From NCBI GenBank assembly GCA_029233965.1, contig JARGOP010000015.1, positions 1 through 62,592 on the forward strand: a stretch of DNA of 62,592 bases, read 5' to 3'. The position numbers were made by a program, and so were the translations under genes. Under the pieces are notes generated by a model. That model was not told where the DNA came from. It saw only the letters and a program-made list of their open reading frames with translations, and ran no database searches. The DNA comes from Verrucomicrobiales bacterium (GTDB lineage: Bacteria; Verrucomicrobiota; Verrucomicrobiia; Verrucomicrobiales; DEV007). This document shows, piece after piece, positions 45,380 to 54,460 of the stretch (the first letter of the stretch is position 1; each line of letters begins with the position of its first letter).

Positions 45380-46075
45380 ATGGAAGTCATCCCTCTCGCT
45401 GACAATGAGATCGAAGTGATCGGTTTCGATCTCGATGATGAGAGCGGTCTCAGGCTCGAACTCGCAGAGACCTGGCTGAGCGGTGAGGAAAAGACGAGAG
45501 CTGCGGCATTCAAGTTTCCAGTCCACCGGGAGCGCTACATCCGGGGGCGCGGCATGGTGAGGCGTCGTCTCGGGGCTCATCTGGGGACAGAGCCGGGGGC
45601 CTTGAACTTTGTCCTGGGCGAGAAGGGAAAGCCGTATCTCGAAAACGACGAGCTGCATTTCAACCTTTCCCATTCCGGGGAAAAAGCCGCTCTCGCGATT
45701 TCGAGGCTTCCTGCGATCGGGATCGACATCGAAAAATTTGATCGCAAGGTGGATATCAAGGGCCTCAGCAAGAGGTGTTTCCGACCTTCTGAAATCAAGA
45801 GGCTGGAAGGCTTGAGAGATGAGGCGCTGCAGCGGGCGTTTTTCTGGACCTGGACGGCGAAGGAGGCGCGGATGAAAGCAACCGGGGAGGGATTCGGGTT
45901 GGACCCCGGGAAGATTGAAATTTCATTCGACGGAGAGTGGCCTCATCGCTGTCTCGCTCCCCTGGATCCCGAGGTTTATGTCTCAGCGGTCCGGCTTGTC
46001 GGATTCCACTCCGCCTGCACCGTGGCTGCGACGAATCCGTTTGAAGTGAGGATCGCGGAACCACTACCCGAATAA
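45380..46075 (+). CDS. 4'-phosphopantetheinyl transferase
   Basis: This 231-residue Sfp-type transferase moves the phosphopantetheine arm from CoA to carrier proteins. The magnesium-binding motif GIDIEKF is at 114-120 and WTAKEARMKATGEG at 158-171. NLSHSGEKAAL (95-105) contacts CoA. An upstream TTG overlapping the rhomboid gene is possible, but the ATG at 45380 is favoured. Its size and Sfp-like layout differ from the short AcpS, suggesting activity on polyketide, peptide or fatty acid carriers. None are in the window. Confidence 0.88.
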   Translation: MEVIPLADNEIEVIGFDLDDESGLRLELAETWLSGEEKTRAAAFKFPVHRERYIRGRGMVRRRLGAHLGTEPGALNFVLGEKGKPYLENDELHFNLSHSGEKAALAISRLPAIGIDIEKFDRKVDIKGLSKRCFRPSEIKRLEGLRDEALQRAFFWTWTAKEARMKATGEGFGLDPGKIEISFDGEWPHRCLAPLDPEVYVSAVRLVGFHSACTVAATNPFEVRIAEPLPE

Positions 46076-46171
46076 AAGGGAAAAGGTTTGAAAAAGGCAC
46101 CAAAACAGTGTCCAGATCTCTACATATCAACTGTCGCAGCCGCCGGTTGCTCTCAATCTCTCATATTTCCT

Positions 46172-47098
46172 ATGCAGCGCATTTTAGTGACCGGAGGTGC
46201 CGGATTCCTTGGCTCTCACCTGTGTGAACGACTCCTCAACGAGGGGAATGAGGTGATCTGTCTGGATAACTTTTTCACGGGGAGGAAGAAAAACATCACC
46301 CATCTGATGTCGAATGCCTACTTTGAGCTGGTTCGCCACGATGTCATCGACCCCTTCAAGTTCGAGGTCGATCAGATTTACAACCTTGCCTGTCCTGCCT
46401 CTCCGCCGCATTACCAGTTCAACCCGATTAAAACAACGAAGACCTCAGTGATGGGGGCGATCAACTGCCTCGGGCTGGGAAAACGGGTCAAAGCCCGTGT
46501 CTTTCAAGCCTCGACCTCCGAGGTTTACGGGGATCCTGAGATCCATCCCCAGCCGGAGAGCTACAAAGGGAGCGTGAATCCGATCGGGATCCGGGCCTGC
46601 TATGATGAAGGCAAGCGCTGCGCCGAGACTCTCTTTTTTGACTACCATCGCCAGAACGGCGTCGAGATTCGGGTTGTCCGGATTTTCAATACCTACGGCC
46701 CGAGGATGCTTCCCGATGACGGTCGCGTTGTCTCCAATTTCATCATGCAGGCTTTGAAGGGGAACGATATCACGATTTACGGAGACGGAACCCAGACGCG
46801 TTCGTTTTGCTACGTCGATGATCTCATTGAGGGGTTTGTCCGCTTGATGAATCATCCGAGTCAAACCGGCCCGGTGAACATCGGGAATCCCGGTGAGTTC
46901 ACGATGCTGGAGCTGGCGGAGAAGGTTCTCGAAAAGGTAGGAGGGTCTTCCAAGCTCACCTTTCATCCGCTTCCCGGTGACGATCCTCTCCAGAGGCAGC
47001 CTGATATCACGCTGGCCCGGAAAGATCTTGGATGGGAGCCGACGATTGATCTCAGTGAAGGGCTTGACCGCACCATCGAATACTTTAAGACTTGCTGA
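46172..47098 (+). CDS. uxs: UDP-glucuronate decarboxylase (UDP-xylose synthase)
   Basis: This 308-residue extended short-chain dehydrogenase has NAD motif GGAGFLG (8-14), catalytic Tyr144 and Lys148 (ACYDEGKR), and [19 protein letters not shown] and [15 protein letters not shown], hallmarks of Uxs1. It converts UDP-glucuronate to UDP-xylose. The ATG at 46172 precedes MQRILVTGG; an upstream in-frame ATG adds 28 residues of doubtful quality. The next gene makes the substrate, so the pair forms a UDP-xylose route for glycan or exopolysaccharide synthesis. Confidence 0.94.
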   Translation: MQRILVTGGAGFLGSHLCERLLNEGNEVICLDNFFTGRKKNITHLMSNAYFELVRHDVIDPFKFEVDQIYNLACPASPPHYQFNPIKTTKTSVMGAINCLGLGKRVKARVFQASTSEVYGDPEIHPQPESYKGSVNPIGIRACYDEGKRCAETLFFDYHRQNGVEIRVVRIFNTYGPRMLPDDGRVVSNFIMQALKGNDITIYGDGTQTRSFCYVDDLIEGFVRLMNHPSQTGPVNIGNPGEFTMLELAEKVLEKVGGSSKLTFHPLPGDDPLQRQPDITLARKDLGWEPTIDLSEGLDRTIEYFKTC

Positions 47099-47185
47099 TC
47101 GACTGGCCCGCCGGTTTGGAGTCGTTTCTGTCACTTGCTGATCCGCCTCGAACAAGGCACCGAACCCTTTTTCCCAAAATTTCCC

Positions 47186-48559
47186 ATGTTTCACACGAAA
47201 ATCTGTTGTATCGGCGCCGGCTACGTAGGCGGTCCCACCATGGCGATGATCGCCAATAAATGTTTGGATGTCAGGGTGGAAGTGGTCGACATCAATGCAG
47301 AGCGGATTGCGGCGTGGAACTCAGATCAACTTCCCGTCTATGAGCCGGGACTGGACGGGATTGTGGCGGAGGCTCGCGGGAGGAATCTCTTTTTCTCGAC
47401 GGCGGTTGAAGCGGCAATTAAAGAAGCCGACATCATCTTCGTAAGCGTGAACACGCCGACGAAGACCTACGGTCTCGGGGCGAACCGTGCTGCAGATCTC
47501 CGCTTCGTCGAGTCAGTCGCGCGTTCCATCGCAGAGCACGCGGACAGTGCGAAGATCATTGTGGAGAAAAGCACCATCCCGGTTCGGACCGCAGAGGCGA
47601 TCAAATCCATTCTCGTAACCAGTGGCACCCATCATGCCCACCAGGTCCTGTCGAATCCGGAGTTTCTTGCGGAAGGAACGGCGGTCTCCGATCTTGAGAA
47701 TCCCGACCGGATCCTGATCGGAGGGGAGTCGACCCCGGAGGGGCAGGCGGCGATTGAGCGCCTCGCAAACGTCTACGGGACCTGGGTCCCGCAGGAGCGA
47801 ATCATACGGACCAATCTCTGGTCGTCAGAGCTGGCGAAGCTCGTCGCGAATGCGTTCCTCGCGCAGCGAATCTCCTCGATCAACAGCATCTCGGCGCTTT
47901 GTGAGGCGACCGAAGCGGACGTCGATGAAGTGGCGAATGCGATCGGGACGGACTCACGAATCGGACCGAAGTTCCTCAAAGCCTCCGTCGGGTTCGGCGG
48001 TTCCTGCTTCCAGAAAGACGTCTTGAACCTTGTCTACCTTTGCGGCCATTTTGGTTTGCCGGAGGTCGCTGAGTATTGGGAGTCGGTCATCACCATGAAC
48101 CAGTGGCAGAAGCGGAGGTTCGCTGATTCGGTGGTGCAGGCTTTCTTCAACACGGTAAACAATAAGCGCCTCGCGGTGCTGGGCTTTGCGTTCAAGAAAG
48201 ACACGAACGACACACGGGAAACCCCTGCGATTGATGTCTGTAAGCGCTTGCTTGAGGAGCAGGCTTCCCTCGCGATTTTCGATCCCAAGGTCGAGCCGGA
48301 GAAGATCTTCCGTGACCTCGAAGTCGAAGAGAGTGATGAGCGCCTTGAAGTCAGCTCCAGCGCCGCTGAAGCTGTCAAAGGCTCAAACGCCATTCTCATT
48401 ATCACTGAGTGGGATGAGTTTAAAGATCTCGATTTCGAAGCGCTTTACGAAAGTATGATCAAGCCGGCGTGGGTGTTTGACGGTCGGAATCTTCTTGACC
48501 ACGCAGAGCTCCGCGAAATCGGATTCAAAGTCCGCGCGATCGGAAAGCATTGTGAGTAA
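47186..48559 (+). CDS. ugd: UDP-glucose 6-dehydrogenase, eukaryote-like type
   Basis: This 457-residue enzyme makes UDP-glucuronate from UDP-glucose with two NAD+. The Rossmann motif is [17 protein letters not shown] (7-23). Catalytic Cys274 lies in [13 protein letters not shown]. The [21 protein letters not shown] segment and overall layout resemble the animal/plant form, unlike the shorter usual bacterial Ugd. It sits 87 bases after uxs. Start at 47186 (MFHTKICC) avoids an unlikely N-terminal extension. Confidence 0.94.
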   Translation: MFHTKICCIGAGYVGGPTMAMIANKCLDVRVEVVDINAERIAAWNSDQLPVYEPGLDGIVAEARGRNLFFSTAVEAAIKEADIIFVSVNTPTKTYGLGANRAADLRFVESVARSIAEHADSAKIIVEKSTIPVRTAEAIKSILVTSGTHHAHQVLSNPEFLAEGTAVSDLENPDRILIGGESTPEGQAAIERLANVYGTWVPQERIIRTNLWSSELAKLVANAFLAQRISSINSISALCEATEADVDEVANAIGTDSRIGPKFLKASVGFGGSCFQKDVLNLVYLCGHFGLPEVAEYWESVITMNQWQKRRFADSVVQAFFNTVNNKRLAVLGFAFKKDTNDTRETPAIDVCKRLLEEQASLAIFDPKVEPEKIFRDLEVEESDERLEVSSSAAEAVKGSNAILIITEWDEFKDLDFEALYESMIKPAWVFDGRNLLDHAELREIGFKVRAIGKHCE

Positions 48560-48590
48560 GTGCCCCGCTTCGGAGCGATTAGCCAATCAG

Positions 48591-49382
48591 TCAGCGGCTG
48601 TAGCCGAATCCGAGGAAGATACCGCTGGTATCCGAAGTTGAACTCATTCGCGGGCCACTAGTGCTGTAGGACAAAACGCGGTAGCCCAGGCTGGCATGCC
48701 AGTTCTCGTTGATGATGTAGCCGACGCCGCCATAGGCCTGCCAGGTTTCATCTGAGTCTCCGCTGCCGTAATCACCGTAGGCGGAGAGAAACCATTCGTC
48801 GTTCAGAAAATATTTGGCGCGGAGACCACCCACAGGGTCCCAGGATTGGCTCGAGCTGCGGCGGGAAAATCCTCCGGCAAGGCCCGGAGTGACACTGAGC
48901 GTGGTGTCCACGTTCAGGTAGCGGGCTCCGCCGAGGACCGAAAGAGTGAAACGGTCTGCCGCAATGAGATCATAAGAGCCAAGCAGGGCGAGACTTGTTT
49001 GCTCAAGCGTCAGATTGACGTCGCCGAAGACAGGGCCGCGGGTGGGGCGGCCGGGAGAAACTTTCAGATATTGAAAGTCGGTGAGGAAACCAAGTCGCTT
49101 GTATTTGAAGCCGCCCACGAACATCGTGGTCATGTCGAGGTCGCTGATCAATTCATCAAAATCGTAGGTGTAGGTGCTGGTAAGGTTGCCGATCGAAGTG
49201 GTTCCCTCGACGCCTGCCGCCCAGAGATAGGGCATGAACTCAAAGCTCCAGTCGGATTCCTGTACGTAGTCAACCGCCGGACTTTTCGGGGATCCCGGAT
49301 CCCCGGCAGCTGCGATTAACGGGGCCGTGATGAGCGTGAAAATGATCGCTATTTGAAGTGTGGGGCAGAGGCGGATCTTCAT
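48591..49382 (-). CDS. Outer-membrane beta-barrel protein
   Basis: This 263-residue protein has a signal peptide (about 1-25) and repeating amphipathic beta strands, for example SDWSFEFMPYLWAAGVEG, YDFDELISDLDMTTMFVGGF and GWRNEN-like turns. The last strand ends SGIFLGFGYSR. The pattern fits an 8- to 12-strand outer-membrane barrel. Its function is unknown. It converges with ugd and diverges from the 3D-domain gene. Confidence 0.72.
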   Translation of the reverse strand: MKIRLCPTLQIAIIFTLITAPLIAAAGDPGSPKSPAVDYVQESDWSFEFMPYLWAAGVEGTTSIGNLTSTYTYDFDELISDLDMTTMFVGGFKYKRLGFLTDFQYLKVSPGRPTRGPVFGDVNLTLEQTSLALLGSYDLIAADRFTLSVLGGARYLNVDTTLSVTPGLAGGFSRRSSSQSWDPVGGLRAKYFLNDEWFLSAYGDYGSGDSDETWQAYGGVGYIINENWHASLGYRVLSYSTSGPRMSSTSDTSGIFLGFGYSR

Positions 49383-49546
49383 GAGTGATAGTGGAGAGAC
49401 GTTATGAGAATACGTTCAACCGCCGAATTAAAAAGGAAAAAGTACCAATGCCATTCGGTGGACAAATCACCGGAATCGATCAGGCATGAATGAAATGCAC
49501 AAATGGGATTGAACTCGATGGAACGACTCGTCATGCTTGTCGCGAC

Positions 49547-50422
49547 ATGAGAGTTCAGCCCGTTCTTCAATTAATCGTCGTGATTGGATTAAGTTCCGTT
49601 TCCTGCCGGGCCGCAGAGATTGCCCTGCCGGAGCAACCCGGGGCGAAAGTGGAGGGGGACCTCACCGCCTATTACATCAAGAATATCCGCCTCAAGAAAG
49701 ATGGGGCGGGGAATAAGATTGCGCTCACCAATTTGGATGGAGAGCGGGTGGAGTATTGGTTGGAGAATGGCGAGTATAAGCAGGCCGAGATGCAGGCGGT
49801 GGCGCAGGCGGAGAAGCTGGATGGAACCTACAAGTCGATCTATCGCATTCGTGAAGGGGAATGGATCCAGTTGCCTCCGGGAAGCATGGGAATGGGAAAC
49901 CGCATGAACCCGCTTGTCCCGTTTCACCATGTTGCGGCCGATCAGTCCTTCTGGCCTTTCGGGTCGATGATCTATTGCGAGGAAATGGAGGGGCGGAAGA
50001 CGATGGATGGAAAAATCCACGACGGATTCTTCTGGGTCGCTGATGTCGGCGGCCTCATCAAGGGACGCGACCGCTTTGACATTTTCGTCGGCGAGGAACG
50101 CGTCTACCTCGATCTTCTCGATAAATACGCAGATCCTGAGAACGAGCCGAAAGAGCATTTCCAGATCTTCCCGATGCCGAAGGCGCCCTCACCTGAGTTG
50201 GATCCCTTCAACGGGATCCAGCCGGTGGTCGAAATTTTGCGCAGGATGGGATACCGCCTTTCAGGAGAAGAGCGAACCGACGAAGAGATCGAGAAGGAAC
50301 TCACCAAGTTTCAGAGGAAGGAAAAGAAGATCAGAGAGGCGGAATACGGGAATCGACGGGGAGCAACGACGCTTTGGTTCCTGATGCAGGCGGCACATGA
50401 AGTGTCGGATCAGGAGCTTTGA
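49547..50422 (+). CDS. Secreted protein with a 3D/double-psi-barrel-like domain
   Basis: This protein is about 291 residues counted from MRVQPVLQLIVVIG, which forms a signal peptide. A mid-protein block (SFWPFGSMIYCEEM, then FFWVADVGGLIKGRDRFDIF) resembles the 3D (Asp-Asp-Asp) domain of MltA/RlpA-type double-psi barrels, including ADVGG and the RDRFD pair. The C-terminal 80 residues are charged and helical. Cell-wall or peptidoglycan-related activity is inferred from that resemblance. Confidence 0.68.
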   Translation: MRVQPVLQLIVVIGLSSVSCRAAEIALPEQPGAKVEGDLTAYYIKNIRLKKDGAGNKIALTNLDGERVEYWLENGEYKQAEMQAVAQAEKLDGTYKSIYRIREGEWIQLPPGSMGMGNRMNPLVPFHHVAADQSFWPFGSMIYCEEMEGRKTMDGKIHDGFFWVADVGGLIKGRDRFDIFVGEERVYLDLLDKYADPENEPKEHFQIFPMPKAPSPELDPFNGIQPVVEILRRMGYRLSGEERTDEEIEKELTKFQRKEKKIREAEYGNRRGATTLWFLMQAAHEVSDQEL

Positions 50423-50458
50423 GCTCGGGACACGAAAAACCGAGAACGTAGGCTCTCC

Positions 50459-50493
50459 GTTTCAGTCTCCGTTCCCGGTGCGGGGACTGAAAC
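50459..50493. terminator. Strong hairpin at a convergent junction
   Basis: A 12-bp stem with one G-T pair (50459-50470 with 50482-50493, 11-nt loop) lies between the 3D-domain gene and the convergent small lipoprotein gene. There is no adjacent T-run, so it may be a bidirectional or Rho-assisted stop. Confidence 0.45.
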
Positions 50494-50501
50494 ACGGGGT
50501 C

Positions 50502-50729
50502 CTAGTAGTAGTAGCGGTTCCGGTTTCGTGCCGCGCGATTCTTGGAAATCTCCGAACCGGCAACGGCGCCGATGGCTCCGCCGATGAGGGCTCCGGTGCT
50601 GTCTCCGATGAGAGCGCCGGTTCCGGCACCAATGGCAGCACCCGTGACAGCTCCGCGTTCGCCGGGAGTGCAGGAAGTGAAGCTGATCATTGCTGCAATG
50701 CAGGTGGTGAGAATGAGAAGTTTCTTCAT
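50502..50729 (-). CDS. Glycine-zipper lipoprotein
   Basis: This 75-residue protein has a lipobox-like signal end (MISFTSC, Cys20). A glycine-zipper helix of repeated small-residue steps follows (GAAIGAGTGALIGDSTGALI, then GGAIGAVAG) and a basic tyrosine tail. YMGG/glycine-zipper lipoproteins sit in the outer membrane or periplasm. No specific function is implied. Confidence 0.8.
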   Translation of the reverse strand: MKKLLILTTCIAAMISFTSCTPGERGAVTGAAIGAGTGALIGDSTGALIGGAIGAVAGSEISKNRAARNRNRYYY

Positions 50730-50780
50730 GAAATTTCAGTAGTTGGACTTGGTTTTTATGGAGAGGCTATTCAGTTGGGC

Positions 50781-51713
50781 CTACTCCGACATCGTTCCGT
50801 TACGTTTCAAGGTTTCCGAAGGGAGTTCGTCAAATAGATCCCGATACCTCTCCGAAAAACGGCCCAGATGATCAAAGCCGAACTCGATCGCGATTTCCGC
50901 CACGGCCCCGGGACGGCTCTCCGCAGAAAGCAGCCGGGAACGAGCCTGGTTCAGTGAAAGCTTCGTGAACCAGGTCTTTGGACTCATCCCGAAGGCTTCA
51001 CGGAAGTGGATCTGAACGCTTCGCTCGGAGACTCCGATCATCTCGCAGAGGGTCTTGCTGGAATATTTGTCGCCGACGAGGCTGCGCAGCGCCCGGTCCG
51101 CTCGCGAGACGATTTGAAATCGATACGGCTCCCTGTCTCCGTCGTCGCTGGAGGAGGAGAGAATCGCTTCCACGATGATCCAGATCAGTCTGGAGGAGTC
51201 TTCTTCCTGCGGACTCGACCGGATTAGCCGGAAAATTTCTTTGCAGATCTCCACTGAGATCGGAAGTTCCACCATCCCCCGGGACGGGAGAGAGAGTTCT
51301 TCGCCACGAAGCCTGAGCGCGGCTTTCTGAAGCGTTTGCCGTGCGATGGAAAACCCCATCCAATCGGTGTTTCTTCCGGCACGATACAGCATTTCGGTCC
51401 CTTCGGCGTAGACCTGTAGCGAAGGACGTTCGATGCTGATCCCGTTGACCCAGGTGGGGTGCTCCGGTCCCATCGACATCCCAATGCAGAGCCTTTTTGG
51501 AGGGAATTGCCCCCGGACGAGGACCGGGAAATTGTAGAATCCGGAATCGGCGGAAAATTCATCGGTGACTTTCCGGACAACACGCGCTGAACACTCACCC
51601 GGCTCCAGGATGGTGTGCTCGAGATCTGATCCGTTGATAATCTCGCGCAACTGTTCGGGATGAAAACGATCGAAATGGAATTCCTGGGAATTCACGGGAG
51701 CCTCCTTTGGCAC
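50781..51713 (-). CDS. AraC-family transcriptional regulator
   Basis: This 310-residue protein has a poorly conserved N-terminal sensing region and a C-terminal AraC/XylS double helix-turn-helix domain (about 220-305). That domain includes TLCEMIGVSERSVQIHFREA and IAIEFGFDHLGRFSERYRDL. It diverges from a sulfatase across a 149-base gap holding an inverted repeat at 51801-51826. It probably controls that sulfatase gene in response to a sugar or sulfated ligand. Confidence 0.88.
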   Translation of the reverse strand: MPKEAPVNSQEFHFDRFHPEQLREIINGSDLEHTILEPGECSARVVRKVTDEFSADSGFYNFPVLVRGQFPPKRLCIGMSMGPEHPTWVNGISIERPSLQVYAEGTEMLYRAGRNTDWMGFSIARQTLQKAALRLRGEELSLPSRGMVELPISVEICKEIFRLIRSSPQEEDSSRLIWIIVEAILSSSSDDGDREPYRFQIVSRADRALRSLVGDKYSSKTLCEMIGVSERSVQIHFREAFGMSPKTWFTKLSLNQARSRLLSAESRPGAVAEIAIEFGFDHLGRFSERYRDLFDELPSETLKRNGTMSE

Positions 51714-51800
51714 GAAGATTGAAACGATGTCACTATTCGAAGAGTGGATTTTGTTTCTGACAAGGTAAAGAGAATTATTCGGAATATGGATAGACTCAAA

Positions 51801-51826
51801 TTGGTAAGTATGCGTAAGATTACCAA
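51801..51826. promoter_or_regulatory. Inverted repeat between araC-type gene and sulfatase
   Basis: TTGGTAA at 51801-51807 is matched by TTACCAA at 51820-51826 (12-nt spacer). Two GTAAG words (51804-51808 and 51814-51818) lie exactly 10 bases apart, the face-to-face spacing favoured by AraC-type activators. Lying in the divergent gap, it is a good operator candidate for the neighbouring regulator. Confidence 0.5.
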
Positions 51827-51862
51827 ATCAAGCTTCACGTATCCCGATTCAGAAAGAACTGT

Positions 51863-53398
51863 ATGAAATCCACTCTACTCGCCCTAGTCGCCCTAGTCGC
51901 CGGACCCGTTGCTATGGCGACGCTTTCCGCGCAGGACAAAAAACCCAATATCGTCGTCATCTGGGGAGATGATGTCGGCTGGAATAACCCGAGCTGCTAC
52001 AACCGTGGCATGATGGGTTACCAGACACCCAACATCGATCGCATCGCCGCTGAGGGGGCGCTCTTCACTGACTGGTACGGTCAGCAGTCCTGCACGGCGG
52101 GACGGGCTGCCTTCATTACCGGGCAGAGCCCGTTCCGGACCGGTCTTCTCGCAGTGGGTCTTCCGGGCGCAAAGGAAGGCATTTCCGAGCTCGATCCAAC
52201 GATTGCGGGTCTTCTCAAGAATCATGGCTATATGACGGCACAGTATGGCAAGAATCACCTTGGTGACCTCGACAGTATGCTGCCGACAAACCACGGGTTT
52301 GATGAGTTCTTCGGCAACCTCTATCACCTGAACGCCGAAGAGGAGCCTGAGCATCCCGACTACCCCAAGATTGAGGGCTTCAAGGAAAAATTCGGCCCTC
52401 GTGGCGTCATCAAATCGACTTCTGATGGACAAATCGAAGATACGGGTCCCCTGACCAGGAAGCGGATGGAGACGGTGGATGAAGAGATTGCCGCGGGGGC
52501 CCTCGACTTCCTGGATCGGGCTGGCGCTGCGGAGAAGCCGTTTTTCCTCTGGTTTAACACCACCCGGATGCACGTGAACACTCACCTGAAGGAGGAGTCT
52601 GAGGGGGTCACGGGTCTCGGTATTTACCCGGACGGAATGGTCGAGCATGACGGTCACGTCGGTCAAATTCTTGATAAGCTCGATGAAATGGGCGTCGCAG
52701 ACAATACGATCATTATGTATTCCAGCGACAACGGTGCCGAGTGCTTTTCGTGGCCTGACGGAGGATCGACTCCGTTCCGCAACGAGAAGAACTCCAACTG
52801 GGAGGGCGGTTATCGCGTGCCCTGTCTCATCAAGTGGCCTGGCGTTATCGAGCCGGGAACAGTCTACAACGAAGTCTTTTCTCACGAAGACATGCTTCCG
52901 ACGCTTCTCGCTGCAGCGGGTGAGCCGGACATCAAGGAAAAACTTCTTGAGGGGCATCAGGCGATCAGTCGTGACTACAAGGTTCACCTCGATGGCTACA
53001 ACATGATGCCATTTTTCAAAGGGGAAGTGGAGCAGTCTCCCCGCAGCGAATTCTTCTACTGGACCGACAACGGTGGTTTGGCGAACCTTCGCTTCAATCG
53101 CTGGAAGCTGGTTTTCATGGAGCAGCGGGCCGTTGGATTCGGTGTTTGGGAAGAGCCTCTCGTCACACTTCGTGTGCCCAAGCTGTTCTGTCTCCGCACC
53201 GATCCGTTTGAGCGTGCTGACTGGGAGTCGGAGAATTACGGGATGTGGAGATTCGACCGCATCTTCCTCCTTCTTCCCGCAGCCGCCTACGTGGCGCAGC
53301 ACCTTGAAACCTACAAAGAGTTTCCGCCTCGCCAGGAGGCTGCGAGCTTCAATCTCGATCAAGTGTTGAGAAGCCTGCAGGACAACTCAGGTCAGTAG
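51863..53398 (+). CDS. Secreted arylsulfatase with CTAGR active-site motif
   Basis: This 511-residue sulfatase has a signal peptide (1-23) and metal motif WGDDVGWNN. The active-site sequence is QQSCTAGRAAFITGQ (Cys77). Unlike the other two sulfatases here, Ala replaces the Pro of Cys-x-Pro-x-Arg. Cys-x-Ala-x-Arg sites are accepted by the radical anSME maturase, while aerobic FGE prefers Pro. YGKNHLGD and YSSDNGAE are intact. A divergent AraC-type gene and an operator-like repeat lie upstream, so it is likely substrate-induced. Confidence 0.93.
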   Translation: MKSTLLALVALVAGPVAMATLSAQDKKPNIVVIWGDDVGWNNPSCYNRGMMGYQTPNIDRIAAEGALFTDWYGQQSCTAGRAAFITGQSPFRTGLLAVGLPGAKEGISELDPTIAGLLKNHGYMTAQYGKNHLGDLDSMLPTNHGFDEFFGNLYHLNAEEEPEHPDYPKIEGFKEKFGPRGVIKSTSDGQIEDTGPLTRKRMETVDEEIAAGALDFLDRAGAAEKPFFLWFNTTRMHVNTHLKEESEGVTGLGIYPDGMVEHDGHVGQILDKLDEMGVADNTIIMYSSDNGAECFSWPDGGSTPFRNEKNSNWEGGYRVPCLIKWPGVIEPGTVYNEVFSHEDMLPTLLAAAGEPDIKEKLLEGHQAISRDYKVHLDGYNMMPFFKGEVEQSPRSEFFYWTDNGGLANLRFNRWKLVFMEQRAVGFGVWEEPLVTLRVPKLFCLRTDPFERADWESENYGMWRFDRIFLLLPAAAYVAQHLETYKEFPPRQEAASFNLDQVLRSLQDNSGQ

Positions 53399-53492
53399 GT
53401 CCAATACATGTGATTTCCGTTCACGGAATCAAACTTCAGGAAGGGACCGCCTCAAGAGATTGAGAGCGGTCGTTTCATTTAATTCTTCCATC

Positions 53493-54452
53493 ATGATCCC
53501 GCACGAAGCGTTTCAGCAAATCTCGAAGGAGATGAATGCTGCTATCATCGGACAGGAGGACGTCGTCGAGCGCCTCCTCATCGCCTTTCTCGCAAATGGT
53601 CACGTTCTCATGGAGGGGCTCCCGGGAGTTGCCAAGACTCGATCCATCAAGACGCTCGGGAAACTGATCGAAAGTGAGTTCAGCCGGGTTCAGTTCACCC
53701 CCGATTTGCTACCCAGTGATGTCACCGGATCGGAGATCTACCGGGAGCAAAACGGAACCTTCGATTTCCAGAAAGGGCCGATCTTTGGAAATCTTGTCCT
53801 CGCCGATGAGATCAACCGGGCTCCGGCCAAAGTGCAAGCAGCCCTCCTCGAGGCGATGGAGGAACGCCAGGTCACGGTGGCGGGCACGACTCACAAGCTT
53901 CCGGATCTCTTCCTCGTCCTCGCAACGCAGAACCCGATCGAACAAGAAGGGACCTACCCGCTGCCGGAGGCGCAGATGGACCGCTTTCTTCTCTATGTGA
54001 ATGTTCCCTATCCGCCGGCCGAAAATGAAGGTGCGATTCTTCGACTGGTTCGCGGAGAGAAATCGGGAGCCTTGGCGGAAGACTCCGAAGTGATTCCGCA
54101 GGAGTTTATCTTCGCGGCCCGTAAGGAAGTGAACGAGATTCACGTTGCGGAAGCAGCCGAGCAGTACATCGTCGACCTCGTCATCGGGACTCGTGAGCCG
54201 TCGCGTTTCGGCGGGGATCTCGAAAAATGGATTCGGCTCGGGGCGAGTCCGCGGGGCACTCTCGCCCTCGATGCAGCAGCCCGGGCTCACGCGTGGCTCC
54301 AGGGGCAGGACTTTGTTTCTCCTGACAATATCCGGGCAGTCGCTCCCGCCTGTCTCGCTCACCGCATTCATCTCAGTTACGAGGCGGAAGCGGCGGGGAA
54401 GACCCGATCCGAAGTGATCGATCTTCTTCTCGAGAGTGTCGTCTCAATCTGA
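53493..54452 (+). CDS. moxR: MoxR AAA+ ATPase
   Basis: This 319-residue MoxR-family ATPase has Walker A GLPGVAKT (43-50) and Walker B LVLADEINR (101-109). The sensor segment ATQNPIEQEGTYPLPEAQ follows. An upstream in-frame ATG adds 11 doubtful residues. MoxR proteins act with VWA-domain proteins, probably as chaperones. It opens a nine-gene operon: DUF58 begins 9 bases later and most later junctions overlap. Confidence 0.95.
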   Translation: MIPHEAFQQISKEMNAAIIGQEDVVERLLIAFLANGHVLMEGLPGVAKTRSIKTLGKLIESEFSRVQFTPDLLPSDVTGSEIYREQNGTFDFQKGPIFGNLVLADEINRAPAKVQAALLEAMEERQVTVAGTTHKLPDLFLVLATQNPIEQEGTYPLPEAQMDRFLLYVNVPYPPAENEGAILRLVRGEKSGALAEDSEVIPQEFIFAARKEVNEIHVAEAAEQYIVDLVIGTREPSRFGGDLEKWIRLGASPRGTLALDAAARAHAWLQGQDFVSPDNIRAVAPACLAHRIHLSYEAEAAGKTRSEVIDLLLESVVSI

Positions 54453-54460
54453 GTTCCACC

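Noticed and set aside
51893-53362. 489-residue antisense frame inside the third sulfatase
   Set aside because: The sulfatase has all active-site motifs; the antisense translation has none.
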